Shown here: one piece after another, positions 40,062-52,128 of the stretch
Position numbering within the stretch: the first letter of the stretch is position 1
Layout: every line of letters starts with the position of its first letter
Source: Tetradesmus obliquus
Lineage: Eukaryota > Chlorophyta > Chlorophyceae > Sphaeropleales > Scenedesmaceae
Length of the DNA stretch: 64,000 nt
Reading direction: 5' to 3'
Assembly (NCBI GenBank): GCA_030272155.1
Contig: CP126193.1
Coordinates: 1,426,001-1,490,000 of the forward strand
The notes under the pieces: generated by a model
What the model saw: the letters and a program-made list of their open reading frames with translations, nothing else
Database searches by the model: none
What the model was told of the DNA's origin: nothing
Position numbers and translations under genes: made by a program

Positions 40062-41478
40062 CGTCTGGGATCACGTGCTTGACCGAGTACAGAGGGGCGC
40101 AAAAACGAGGTCAAGTTCAATCAGCAGGATATTGCTGCAGCGTCTTGATGCTAAAAAATCTGCAGAGTAAACTTTGGTACATTGTTAGAAGCTCAGTGTG
40201 CGAAACAAACTGGCACGTCGCTTCTGACCGAAGTGACATGACACCACACACGTCTCGCTCTAAGGGCAAGCGGAGGCCGAACGTGCCAGTGCAGAACCAG
40301 CAGTACCCAGGCCTCACGCCTCCAATTGTAGCTTCGCTTGAGTCCAAGAAACTGTGTGACATGTGTTACTGTCCTGCTCGAGACATGGAAAGCTGGCCCA
40401 GTTGCAGGCCGGTTTTGCACCAGCCGAACTCTGGACAACCCCAACACCAAAGTATAAAATTGGTACAACGTGCAAGCAGGTCAAGTGATTGGCAGCACCT
40501 TCCAAGCAACCCATCAACAGCAACACATAATTGAACGTTCTTATGCTTAGACCTCAACTGAGCGCTCTTCAAAAATCAGCCGCGGCTGCTCTGTTCACAG
40601 TGCATGCAGAGGTGGCACGAACAACGTGCTGCAAACGTGTGCCTTGACTTGTCGCCAACAGCACCACCAAACATGTGCGAGTGCCAACAGCACATTTGTC
40701 AGCCAAGTGTGCATGCCTACACAATGATACACCCTAAGAATACATCCTTGCAATGAGCAAGGCATGCCAACATGCCCAAGCTGGCTGCTGTTCCATGACG
40801 GCTGCAGAGCTGAATCATGTGGCACACAGCATTGCGCAGCATGCATACAAACGCATGCATCAAACACCAACTGTAATTTTGCCACAACAACTTAAGACAA
40901 TGAACGTGGTACATAACATGCAGGCCAGGGCCACAGCCGCGCAGCTCATTCTGCTGCCAAATGAAACAGAAACCCATGCGGGCCACTCTGTGCCGCCGCC
41001 CAGACAAAATACACAGGACTTGTACAGACAGCACAGACCAAAACAGCACACATTTCCCCAGTAACATAGCACTGCACTGGCCCCTCAGGCAAGCTTGCTG
41101 ACATGCACAAGCAGCCGCGCATATCAGGCACATCCCAGAAACATCAAACCAGCTGCACCTGCTCCATGCAACTAGCCGCACAGACATTGCTGCTAACTAT
41201 ATTACTATGGCTATCTCTTCGTCTACCAGCAGCTCTGCCAGACCACACCTCACCGCAGCTGCTGCCGCGCCCATCAGTAGCAGAGGCGCCACATGCAGCC
41301 TAACACTGCATTGACAACACAGCCACACAACACCCATGCTATTGCAGCGGTCAGCACTGCTCAGCCCACGGTGCCTTCAACAAGGGCCACAGCTTGATAC
41401 ACGGCTGCCCTGCTGCCGCTGTCGCCGCAGCTGTGATCACCCAGCAGTTCTTCACTGCTGCTGTTTCACTGCTGCTGC
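40062..41478. other. Intergenic 1.4 kb, no gene seen
   Basis: Between the sulfiredoxin start and the SUVH stop, both on the minus strand. Open frames (for example 40046-40534, +) have no recognisable domain. Confidence 0.5.
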
Positions 41479-44333
41479 TCACTGCTGCTGCTGCACCTGC
41501 TCCTGCAGCTGCTCCGGTGTCTGCTGTGGCTTGTACTTGCAGGCGTCCGTTCCGCACAGGCACACGCCGCCCAGGTTCTCCTCGATGTAGGAGGACCCAT
41601 AGTCATAGCTGCAGCAGAGGAGTGGCAGGCGCAGCAGCAAGCCACACCGGATCAAGCCTGGAAGGTAGCAAGGTAGCATGTGGATCAACATGCCCGCCTA
41701 GCGGCGTGTGTGGATCGAGTGGCAGCACGGCCATTGGTATGCGGCAGGCGCTGCAGCTGGCAAGCATGCCGTGTACGCAGGACACGCATGTTGTGCCCAA
41801 GCAAGCATCCGTGTACGAGTCTGCCGCCCATCCAGCCCCACCAAGCACCCAGGGGCCAAGCAGGCTGTGCATCATGCCAGTGCCACTCAGCGGTGCCTGC
41901 CTGCATGTGAGCGAGGTGCTGGCATGCACCACAGACCCTGCAACTTACCTGAGCACAGTGAACTGGGCAAGATTTGATTATCTTGTAGACTGATTGGCTA
42001 AGCAGGCGTCCATGTCTGCACGGCTGCTCTGCGCTGCTGCACATCAGTGCTCTGTACACTTCGGGTAAAAAGACCACTGAAAAGATCCCGTTAAAAACAA
42101 TTCCGGCACCGTTCGCCGTAAAGATCAGGGCATAAAACAAACTACACTGAGCTTCCGGCCACTCACCTGAGCTCAGTGAACTTGGGGATGTTCTGGAGGG
42201 CAAACAGCCTTATTGCCACCATGTCCATGTCAGTGTGCCCGACGCACAGCGGCTGCACGTACAGGTTAGGCTCGCAGGAGTGGTTGATGAAGCGAGCCAC
42301 GCCACCCTGCTCTTTGGCACACAGCACGTACCTGCAAGCGGCAGCGCAGTAGCCAGGCATATGCGGCGCATGGCGCAGCAGCACGGCACGCATGCAGGGG
42401 CAGTGCAGCATCAGTCAGCTGGCCTGGCGATGCTGCCAAGCAGAGCTTATGGCACACAGGCTCGAAGCAAATGCCACTGTGCTGCACACAGTGCGATGCC
42501 TTCCAGACACGCTACAGCATCAAAATCCGTAAGGTGTTATTGCACCGTGAGCTATCCCACTCATGACTGCAGATGAGCGCAGGCAGCACGTGCTACTGGG
42601 CGCAATACAACTGCGGTGCGCTGCCGCACAAGGGCGTGCTGCGCTGCCTGCCGCTAGCTGCATTTTTAATGTGCTGCTGCCGCTGCTGCAGCTGCAGCCA
42701 CACTCCATGCGGACTGCCGCTCCACTCCCTCTGTCACCTACGCTTGCATTGCCAGGCCGCGATCCGCCATCAGCCAACCGACTCAACACACTCCATGCTC
42801 CTGCCCAAGCACCACCTGCAGCTGCACCAGCCCCAGGGCCTGGCGCTGCCCGCGTAAAGTTCAAGGATTTGACCGACTGGCTATTCACTGCTCGCAACAC
42901 AGTTCAGATCACTTGCTTGCGTGGAAAGTACCTTTACACAACATTCACATTTGCACAGTGCGCATCCCCACCAGTGCATGCCTCTGCAGGTGCTGCAGCA
43001 GATCGCCGCCTGCCTCACCTGGCGCTCCACTCGCGGTTGCCGCGCTGCTCCTGCCCGCAGCGGCGCGCCAGCTGCGGCACGGGCTCCACTCCCTCAGTGA
43101 GCAGGCTGCGCCAGGTGCGCGGCGTCATGTCAAAGAAGTAGCTGCTCGACTCGTAGCCGCTGCCCTCGTCGCCCACCGCCTCAGCCCTGCAGCCAGCACA
43201 GCGCAGCGGCGCAATCTGTGTGTTAGCCGCAGTTTCAGAATTGCAGCAGGAAGCTCAGGGTGGTGGCTGCTTGACTCATGGTTGCTGCCCTGGTCGCCCA
43301 CCGCCTCAGCCCTGCAGCCAGCAGCAGCAACATGAGCAGCACAGACGCGATTTGAGGTTGCTGCTTGACTCATGTTTGCTGCCCTGGTCGCCCACCGCCT
43401 CAGCCCTGCAGCCAGCAGCAGCAGCATGAGCAGCACAGACGTGATTTGAGGTTGCTGCTTGACTCAGACTTGCTGCCCAGGTCGCCCACCGCCGCCTCAG
43501 CCCTGCAGCGGTGAGTCGGCAGCAGGCGCACGCGTCATAGGATGGCTTCACCTGCCTGTGATTACGCTGCGTACAAGCGCGTACGCTGCAGGCAAGCATG
43601 CATGCGCGCACACACACCAGCCACCAAGCAGCACAGCGCAACGGCTGCATGCCACAAGGCACCACCACCACCACCACCACCACCACCACCAATACCACCA
43701 CCAGCAGCAGCAGCAGTGTGCAGCGCACCGTGTGATGCGGCCGTGCATGACGCACACCAGGCTGCCTGCCTTGATGGCCTGCCAGCTGCGCACACCCCAG
43801 CCCTTGCCGGCTGTCATGAACAGCTCCAGCTTGTACTGCACGCCGCGCTGCGCCTGCAGCAGCAGACATACAGACCATTCACATTCAAGCAACTATCAAG
43901 CTTGCCGGCACGTGCACAAGCCTCGCCACCAGCGCAGTACTGCGCGAGCTGCCCACACAGGCAAAAGGAACGCCCTCATGGCCAGCTGCATGCTGGTGAC
44001 TGCTGCGCAGCCCTGGCCAGCGCTCGCTGCATGCCATGCATAGTTTTTGGCTGCGCGCTGCGCTCGTCTGTGTGCTGCCACATGGCGCGCCTGCCTGCAT
44101 GCAAATGCTGGCAGCAGGTGCATCCGCAGCAGCCACGCAGTATGCTGCTGCGGCTGCTGCGCTGACTGCCGCGCTGCTGTGCATCACATGCGCAGGCAGC
44201 TCATCCGCTCAGCGCCAACAGCAGCGGCACAGCGGCGGGCTTGCCAAGATGCTGAGCAGCAGCTGCTCGCCCCACCTGCCGCTGGCAGCAGCATGTTAGC
44301 ATGTGAGCCGCTGGCAGCTGCCAGCCTGCAAAC

Positions 44334-44366
<33 letters not shown>

Positions 44367-44510
44367 ACTGCTGCAGTTTCACTTGCTCACCTGGCGCTGG
44401 TCGCAGGCTGGGTCAGTGCAGCCGGTCCAGTCGCCGCACTCAAAGATCACCGGGCATATGTCGCGCGACATGGGCAGCTGAGGGCCCTTGTCGCTGCCAG
44501 CCTGCAGCAT

Positions 44511-44566
<56 letters not shown>

Positions 44567-45917
44567 GCATCAGCATGCCAGGTCAATCAGATAACCGGTT
44601 CACAATCAAGCTGCGCCAGGATCAACCCACTTCCTGCGCCATGTGCTGTTGTAGCCACGGCTGCTGCAGGCAATCGTGAACTGCAGCGCAGCCCCGATGT
44701 GTCACAGATGGCAAGCACAAATACCGCATCGCCTAACTGAACACAGGACCACAACATACCATTGACGTCAGAAGTCACAAGTTTCTGCAAGCCAAGCAGC
44801 ACGTCAGACGCAATCCCACCTGCACCCTGCTCTCATATGGCAGGTGGCCGTAGTTAAGCCTCTTCAGCAGCTCATGCGGCGCCTCCCCTGGCTTATTTAC
44901 TACGATGTCTTTGGTGAACCAGCACTGGCAACCCACAGGCCGCCCACCAGTGCCGCTAGGGTCGATCGACACAGCGCCAGCAGCAATCGCGCCAGCACTG
45001 GGCGCTGCTGCGGCGCTGCGCTCGCGCAGCTGCCGGCTGCCACCCTGCTGCTGCTGCTCGTCCTGCTGCTGCTGAGTGACGCCCTCAGCCAGCATGCTGT
45101 CTGTGCCAGCAGCTGCTGCTGCCCCTTCCATTGCTGCTGCTGCCGCCTGCACCTGCGCTGCCGCATCAGCTGCTGCTGCAGCTGCGCCGTCGCCCGCAGC
45201 CTCAGCGGCATCAGCACCTTCAGCAGCCTCAGCAGCCAGTTCTGCCGCCATTGCTGCCACTGCCTCTGCACTGCCCTCTTCAACCACTACGGGCGGCCTA
45301 GGTGGATCCACGCCCTCCTCATACTCGTTTTCTGTTATGTATCTGAAGCTGCCTTGGCTGCTAGGGAGCAGCGGCCTGCAGCAACAGCACAAGAGTGAGA
45401 AACGCAGCATGCGTGGGGAGGGCCATACTGTCATGTGTGACACAGAGAATAAGCGCATGGACGTGCTGTGCATCGTGTGCTCGACAGCAGTGCACAGATA
45501 GCTGGCCGGCCGCAGCGTGGTGCACCTGTGCTGAGCCCTCTGCATGCTTTAAGGCTTGCTAAAGCGACATCTGCTGCGTAGCCTCACCCGTCTGTGGCCT
45601 TCTTGTCATCGACAATCCATTTGGCGTCCTCCTCCAGTGACAGGCCCGGCGGCAGCTCCCGGTTCACCTGCGGTTCAGCAGGTGCAGCAGTGCAGCATGC
45701 GCCAGAGACTTATAGAAGCCGGCACAGGTAAACATCCGCCGGCCTGCAGCTACTCAATGCCACTTGCAACATGTGTTGCGACTGCAGGGTAGCTGGTGCT
45801 GCTGACCACTTCCAATGCGAGCCATGCACAACTTGCGCAATCCATTGCTGGCAGACCCAAGCTGTGGCGGGCTGTGGTCAAGCAAGCTCGCAATAGCAGC
45901 AGCTCATGGCGGAACAT

Positions 45918-45950
<33 letters not shown>

Positions 45951-46079
45951 CACCTCGTTCACTGCCACAATGGGTGTGGCCTCCCTGCCCTTGGACACGT
46001 CCGTGCAGATGAGGTGCTCGCGGTTCTGCACGTGCTCGCCAGCACGCTTGGCAGTGCCCACGCCCTTGAAGCGCTCAAT

Positions 46080-46115
<36 letters not shown>

Positions 46116-46216
46116 CACATCCTCAGCAGCAAACCCTCAACAACAGCATGCCACAGCCAGAGCAAGAATGGTTGTATGCATGCATCCATGGCACACACTG
46201 CTTGGTGTGGCTGCTC

Positions 46217-46247
<31 letters not shown>

Positions 46248-47201
46248 GTCATTGTGCTCTCAGCCACATCAACCCTGGGCTGCTGCTGCTCACCGGCTTG
46301 CTGAGGCTGGCAGCCTGCCCTGCGCGGCGCCGCAGCCCATAGATGTACACCACCTTGCCCTCCTTGCCACGCGTCTTCACCCACGACACCTGATGCAGCA
46401 GCAGCAGCAGCATATTAACTTGGCAGCTGCTTGATTCCAAGGACAGCACATGTGTACCCACGGTGGCTGGTCTCACTGCCTCGCGATACAGGCAGTCGCA
46501 GAACAGCGCAGCATCAATACAAAAAGTTGCAGGTAAACACACTTTGCAATGGCACAGAGCAACGTAATGCAAACTCACATCAAGCAGCAATGCAGCTGGC
46601 CTCAGGCCCCGCGCACCACATCACACAGGCCGCCGCACAACAGCACAACAACCAAAAGCCAATCCTCCACACCACCACCCACCATGCCGTACAGGCCGTC
46701 GTAGAAGAGCACACAGCAACAGCACAACAAGCAGCAGACAAGGCTGAGCGCCAGCCTCGTGGCACGTGACATCCGTCATAATCCACATCACGACTAGCAG
46801 CATGCGGCTGGCCTCACTGCCTCACCACGTCGTAGAGGCCGTCGTAGAAGAGCACGCTGCTGGTGGCGCTGCCGCGGTCGTCGTTGCGCCGGAACAGCCG
46901 CACCGGCAGCCCCAGCGCGATGTTGGCCAGCAGCGCGCGGTTGCCGCGCTCCAGCACCTGGTCCTTCACCTGCGGCGAGACGATGTGTTACTTGTATATC
47001 GTCATGTTATTGTTGTGTTGCTGTTGATCCTGCAGACAGGTGGGTCTTTCGCCCATGGCACGTGGGGTGTCATGCACACAGCTGGTGTGGCATGTCCTAG
47101 CAGGACGTGTTGCTAGCATGCGCCTGCATGCACATCCTCGAATGCAATCCCTCTGTCAGCACACAGCTGGGCAGGCGCTGCAGCTAGCCATGCAGTCTGC
47201 C

Positions 47202-47254
<53 letters not shown>

Positions 47255-47969
47255 GCCTGCCTGCCTGTCAGCCGTCCTACCTGCTTCTTGTTGCCCAGCA
47301 GGTCATTGCCGCCCTCGCCTGCAGCCAGTTGCAGCAGGTGCAGCCATGCCATCAGTTACGCCATCAGCCGGCAGGCCGCAAGACACTGGCGCGAAAGCCT
47401 TCCATAGCGTAGGTGGACTGCCGAAGGTGCAATCACCACACTTCAAGAAGCGGGGATTCACGCCTAGACACCACAAGTGCAGATGGAAGCAGCAAGCAGT
47501 GCGGCTGTGCCAGACAGGCCCCACTAACTGCCAGCTTCCATGCTTACGCTTGCAAGCTGGTTTGACACCGTTGATGCACAGCAGGCCATTGCACACCCCA
47601 CACCTCATCTGTGTGCTTCACGATGTCGCTGGCTGCATCACCACATATGGGCAGGCAGTGATGCGCTCGTAACACACTGCATGGCGTTAAACGTCACGAC
47701 TAACTAAGGGCAGCACCAGCCGCGCAGCCACCCGTGTACTTCACGATGTCGCTGGCTGCGTCACTACATGCGGACAGGCAGTGATCCGCTGGTGACGCAA
47801 TGCATCACTGTAGACAACATAACGACAGTCCACTGCAGGCAGCACCAGCCGCGCACCTGTGTACTTGACGATGTCGCTGGCTGCGTCGTGGTCGTCCTCA
47901 TAGCAGCCGCTCATCACGATGCTGGTGGCGGCAGGCACCTTGCGGTACACCTTCCCGCCCACCTCTGCG

Positions 47970-48021
<52 letters not shown>

Positions 48022-50363
48022 TGCAGCCATGGTATGAGACACGCAGCAGAAGTTCGGCGCACATTTGTGAGCGAGCAGGCATCCTTGCTGGCCAACCATT
48101 TAATTGTGTACTGCCTCTTCAGTACCTTGCACATATTCTGATTTACATCTCACCCAGAGGGCGGCAGCTTGGCGCAGGCAATCCCATGCGTGACTTATTG
48201 TTCTGCAGTCTCCAGAACATCCATGCTGTTGAACTACTTGTTGGCGTGCTTTCTATTGCACTGCATCTCCACTGCTCTACTCACCTAGAGGCGGCAGCTT
48301 GGTGCAGGCGATGCCGGCCATGGGTGACTTGTGGGCACCCAGCACCAGTGCCTCAGAGCGCAGTCCAAAGCTGTAGCAATCCAATGCAAACACATACAAA
48401 CAGCAGCAGCAGCAGCAGCAGCAACACAGAAGCAGCAGCAGCAGCAGCAGCAACACAGAAGCAGCAGCAGCAGCAGCAGCAGCAGCGTCACTGGCACAAC
48501 AGGAGATGCTGTGACGTGACATGTACAGGCATCCTTCTGGGTACCCTGCGCTGCAGCACAGCTGTCTGCCTGACATGGGCTGTACACCCAAACTGCCAGC
48601 ACGCACCGCACAGAGCACCACCCCACACCAGGTTGCACCCAGCAGACACGTGCAAGCAACCACACATCTCCCAGCCTCTGAGCACTATGAACAGCCACGC
48701 TGCTGATATGTGCCTCTTTGACGCGAGGGCAGCGTTGACAATGTGTCCTTTGATCTAGAAAGCCTGGCACCTCTGGCACCGCGTGCCCAACTCACGTGTG
48801 GTTGATGGGGATGCCAGGCAGGTGCCCAAAGCTGTCCCTGGTGTCTTTATGCTTGCCCCAGCGGTTGACAGCGCGCCCGCTCTGCAGGATGAGGCTCTCT
48901 GCCACCCTGTCAGGCCGTGCGCTGGGGTTCTTCTGTATGGCAGCGGCGGCAGTGCCTGCCTCCTGTTGGTTGTTGTCTGCTGCATTGTTAGCTGCTGCTG
49001 CGAGGTGCGCCTCCTGTTGGCCGTTGACTGCTGCATTGTTGGCTGCTGCTGCGAGGTGCGCCTCCCGCTCTGCTCTGCGCTGCCTGACCCGCTCCGCCTC
49101 TGTGACATACGCCTGCAGCAGCAGCAGCAGCATGCACAAAGTGCCCCAGCAGAGACGCGCAGCACGTCCAGACGTCGGATTCAGCTGCCGGGACCTTGTG
49201 TTGCTGTGTCCTGCATTCTTGCACTACTGACAGTAGTCCTGCCTGCACTCCCCCCTGCCTGCACACACCCTGCCTGCATCCATGCCTACTCACCAGCCTA
49301 ATGGGGACATTCGGCTGGCAAGCTGCGCAGCAGTCGCCGTGATGCTACAACCAGATGCATGACACGCCACTCATGCTACAACAGATGCATGACACGCCAC
49401 TCATGCTACAACCAGATGCATGACACGCCACTCACGCGACAACCAGATGCATGACACGCCACTCATGCTACAACAGATGCATGACACGCCACTCATGCTA
49501 CAACCAGATGCATGACACGCCACTCATGCTACAACCAGATGCATGACACGCCACTCATGCTACAACAGATGCATGACACGCCACTCATGCTACAACCAGA
49601 TGCATGACACGCCACTCATGCTACAACAGATGCATGACATGCCCACTCACCATCCTGTTCTCCCGCTGGAACTCCCCCCTTGCTGCTTTAACAGCATTCG
49701 CCAGAGCAGCGTCAGCGTCAGCAAACGGCTGGTCAGCCACAAACAGCACGCATCCTGCCAGCGCTGCTGCTGCTGCTGCTGCAGCGTCTGCCGTGGCGCT
49801 GCCATTAGTGCTGCTGCTGCCACTACTGCCTGCTACTGCAGCAGCTGCTGCTGCGAAGCGCTTCCAGGGTTCCTTGCCTCGCTCAAAGTCCACTGCATTG
49901 GCCTGCAGGGCCTTCAGCACATCACCCTTGTGAACCTGCAGCAGTTGCATCAAGCAGCCACACCCAACAGGCCGTGAGTGGATTAGTAAAGTCAGGGCAT
50001 CAAACCTGGGATGCAAACCAAGGGCAGGCGGCAGGCAACAAATGAACTACACCCAGCCTGACAGTGTGCTGCTGAGCTGTCACCTAGCCAGGCTTTGCAA
50101 TGATGCATCGATAGATAGGAAGGTTACACCGGTGTGTTGCATGCGGCTACGGCACGACAGACACCTGGTCTAATGGGAAGCTGCAAGCAGCTGAGCTGAG
50201 GCTGTCACTCGGAGGTCATGCACATATGCATTGTTCTATGCGCTGGGGCCTTTCCTGCAAGCAGGCGCCACCCCTCACCTTGATGGCCTCGTCCTGCACT
50301 GCCCACAGCGGCACCTGCTGCTTGCCCTTGCCCTTGGCCAGCACCACCTCGCCAGCAGCAGCC

Positions 50364-50410
<47 letters not shown>

Positions 50411-50645
50411 GCCAGCAGCAGCCTCGGCCTGCACGCGCTGAAGGAATGCAGCCAGCGCAGCAAAGTGGGCGCGCGCCAGCACACGCGCAGGCTCAAACGT
50501 CAGCTCATCAATTGGGTTCACTGCCGATTTGCTGCTTGGTGCGGCTGCTGCTGCGCCACCTGCAGCGGGATCTGCGCCACCTGCAGCTGCGCCATTACGC
50601 GTGCGCTTTGCTGCTGGGCGCGGCTGCTTAGCTGGCTGCTGTCCG

Positions 50646-50701
<56 letters not shown>

Positions 50702-52128
50702 GTCCTGCGCAGCTGCCGCACCCTGGCCCTGCTGCAGCTTGCGCTTCTTGCCACCCGCTGCGGCATCTGCTACTGCTGCTGCTGCTGCTGTTCGAGGCTT
50801 CTTGCTGCCGGCTGCATCTGCGGCAGCAGCAGGCCGCTTCGGCTTGCTGGCTGCTGCTGCTGCTGCTGCTGCTGCTGGCCGCGGCGCCGCACCACTGCAT
50901 GTCTTGCGACCCAGCAGTCGCACACGCCCAGTCTTTGGGGGTGCTGCTGCAGCTGCTGCGGCTGCTGCTGTCGGCCCAGCAGCATCTGGAGCACAAGAGC
51001 CTGACCGCGAGACGCCTCCAGCTGGTTTGTCAGCAACTTGCTGCTGCTTCTGCTGCTTCTCCTGCTGCTGCTTCTCCGGTTGCCCTGCCTTTACTTTGGC
51101 CTTGCGCATTGCTGCAGCAGCTGCTCCTGCAGCTGCTGGCTGCGGCCTGCCCTGGTCCTGCCTCTCTGCAGGTGGCGGCGCATCTAGCGAATTGCGGCTG
51201 CTACCTGAAGCCTTGGCTGCGGCCACCTGCTGTTTGGCCTGCGGCACAACAGCAACGGTCAAACCGTGGCAATGCATGGCGTCATGCACTGTATCATCAC
51301 ATGCAGCAGCACTGGATGACTTGACAGTGGGGCCCTGGCCTGGCGCCACATGCAGTGCTGCGGTGCTAGGTGACGCAGAATGGGCTCAAAGGTAGCAGCA
51401 GCTGGAGCCTTACGGCATTGAGTCAGCTGCGAGTGAATCAGATGGTGTTGTGAGCACAGCTTGATGTTCACCGCAGAAACCTTAGCTGCCAGAGCATCAC
51501 GCTTGCATGCAGGACAGCCTGCGCTCACATACCTGGCGCTGCTGGTCTGCTGAGTCATGTGCAACAGCGTTTCCTGCAAGGCAAAGGTGCAGGAATGTGA
51601 GAGCAGATCAACACGGCGCCGCCTCGTATCGGCGTTCACTCTGGTGGCAGTAGCAACACCTGTACAAGCGCGATTGTTGCTGTGTTCAGTGCACGCACCG
51701 CTTGGCAGCTGCTGCAGGTGCTTCTTCAACTCGGACCAGGCCATCTCCTCCTGATCATCGTCCTCATACGTGATCCAGTACCTGCAGCATGCAAGGTTAC
51801 CAGACATCCTGATGTCAGCAAGCACAACAGCAGCACTATGTAGTACCTGGCTGCTTGGGTCCACCCAAGCATCGTGAGCCTATTTCACAGCCGCAAGGAT
51901 TTTACAATGCTTTCCTACAGTCATCAGCTGCTGGCTGTTGTGCCTTTGGAGCAAGCAAATGCCGTAGCCGTTTGAAGCCCCTACTCACAGCTGTCTTCTC
52001 GCGTCGTACTTGGTGACCGTCCCATTAAACCATGCAAGGCCTCCTTCTGTTTCACTGTGGAACTGTTTCTTTACTTTTGCACCGATGGCTGCCAGCTTCA
52101 GCGGCCGGGCAAGTGACCCTGTATCCAT
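41479..52128 (-). CDS. SUVH-type H3K9 methyltransferase: Tudor-like, SRA, pre-SET, SET, post-SET
   Basis: Nineteen exons join in phase to 1,252 residues. On the minus strand they are 52128-51989, 51781-51699, 51573-51533, 51238-50279, 49935-49651, 49112-48796, 48370-48285, 47964-47857, 47318-47281, 46969-46826, 46389-46294, 46079-45954, 45667-45588, 45375-44820, 44501-44391, 43853-43729, 43186-43019, 42331-42167, 41608-41479. Residues ~15-70 form a Tudor-like fold (WFNGTVTKYDARRQ, YWITYEDDDQEE). A ~400-residue Ala/Lys-rich region with PKRP/KKRK-type basic patches follows. SRA/YDG is at ~595-810 (SFGHLPGIPINHT, HKSPMAGIACTKL, FYDGLYDV) and should read methylated DNA. The SET has KGWGVRSWQAIKAG, RFINHSCEPNL and ELSYDYG; the post-SET CLCGTDACK is intact. 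The pre-SET shows about six Cys instead of the usual nine. The SET core looks catalytic. Many junctions have intronic echoes. Confidence 0.93.
43160..43510 (-). repeat. Three echoes of the SET-exon acceptor
   Basis: The acceptor and start of exon 17 (encoding AEAVGDEGS; first base 43186) recur upstream in the intron with would-be first bases at 43311, 43405 and 43502, spaced 125, 94 and 97 bp. The plus-strand core is GTCGCCCACCGCCTCAGCC followed by CTGCAG. Confidence 0.92.
43661..43690 (+). repeat. (ACC)n microsatellite in a SUVH intron
   Basis: Ten ACC units lie about 40 bp past the donor of exon 16 in the minus-strand sense. Confidence 0.95.
46675..46870 (-). repeat. Echo of the SRA exon 10 donor
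   Basis: The end of the exon encoding VLFYDGLYDV and its donor (first intron base 46825) recur near 46682-46715. The shared plus-strand core is GGCCGTCGTAGAAGAGCAC. Confidence 0.8.
47201..47267 (+). repeat. (CTGT)n microsatellite beside a SUVH donor
   Basis: Thirteen or so CTGT units followed by CTGC units end about 13 bp from the donor of exon 9 (first intron base 47280, minus strand), so the repeat sits at the start of that intron. Confidence 0.95.
47595..47900 (-). repeat. Two echoes of the SRA exon 8 donor
   Basis: The end of exon 8 (encoding DAASDIVKYT) with its donor at 47856 recurs near 47733 and 47604, about 124-129 bp apart. The plus-strand core is ACGATGTCGCTGGCTGCGTC. Confidence 0.9.
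47972..48019 (+). repeat. (CAG)n run upstream of the exon 8 acceptor
   Basis: Sixteen CAG units in a SUVH intron, immediately upstream (minus sense) of the exon 8 acceptor. Related CAG/ACA blocks lie at about 48401-48485 before exon 7. Confidence 0.95.
48145..48320 (-). repeat. Echo of the SRA exon 7 donor
   Basis: The end of exon 7 (encoding MAGIACTKLPPL) with its donor at 48284 is copied about 131 bp away, near 48148-48205. The shared plus-strand core is GGCGGCAGCTTGG. Confidence 0.85.
49332..49650 (-). repeat. Ten-unit minisatellite built from a splice donor
   Basis: Ten units of 29-31 bp (plus-strand core CAGATGCATGACACGCCACTC) fill the beginning of the SUVH intron after exon 5. The unit next to the exon contains the donor: on the minus strand it reads GTGAGTGGGCATGTCATGCAT. 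The others mostly read ATGAGTGGCGTGTCATGCAT; one (near 49431) keeps GTGAGT. The array therefore looks like tandem amplification of the donor and the ~25 bases after it. Confidence 0.93.

Noticed and set aside
49332-49650. Possible CRISPR array
   Set aside because: Regular ~30-bp units but no unique spacers, and the host is eukaryotic; it is a minisatellite derived from a splice donor.
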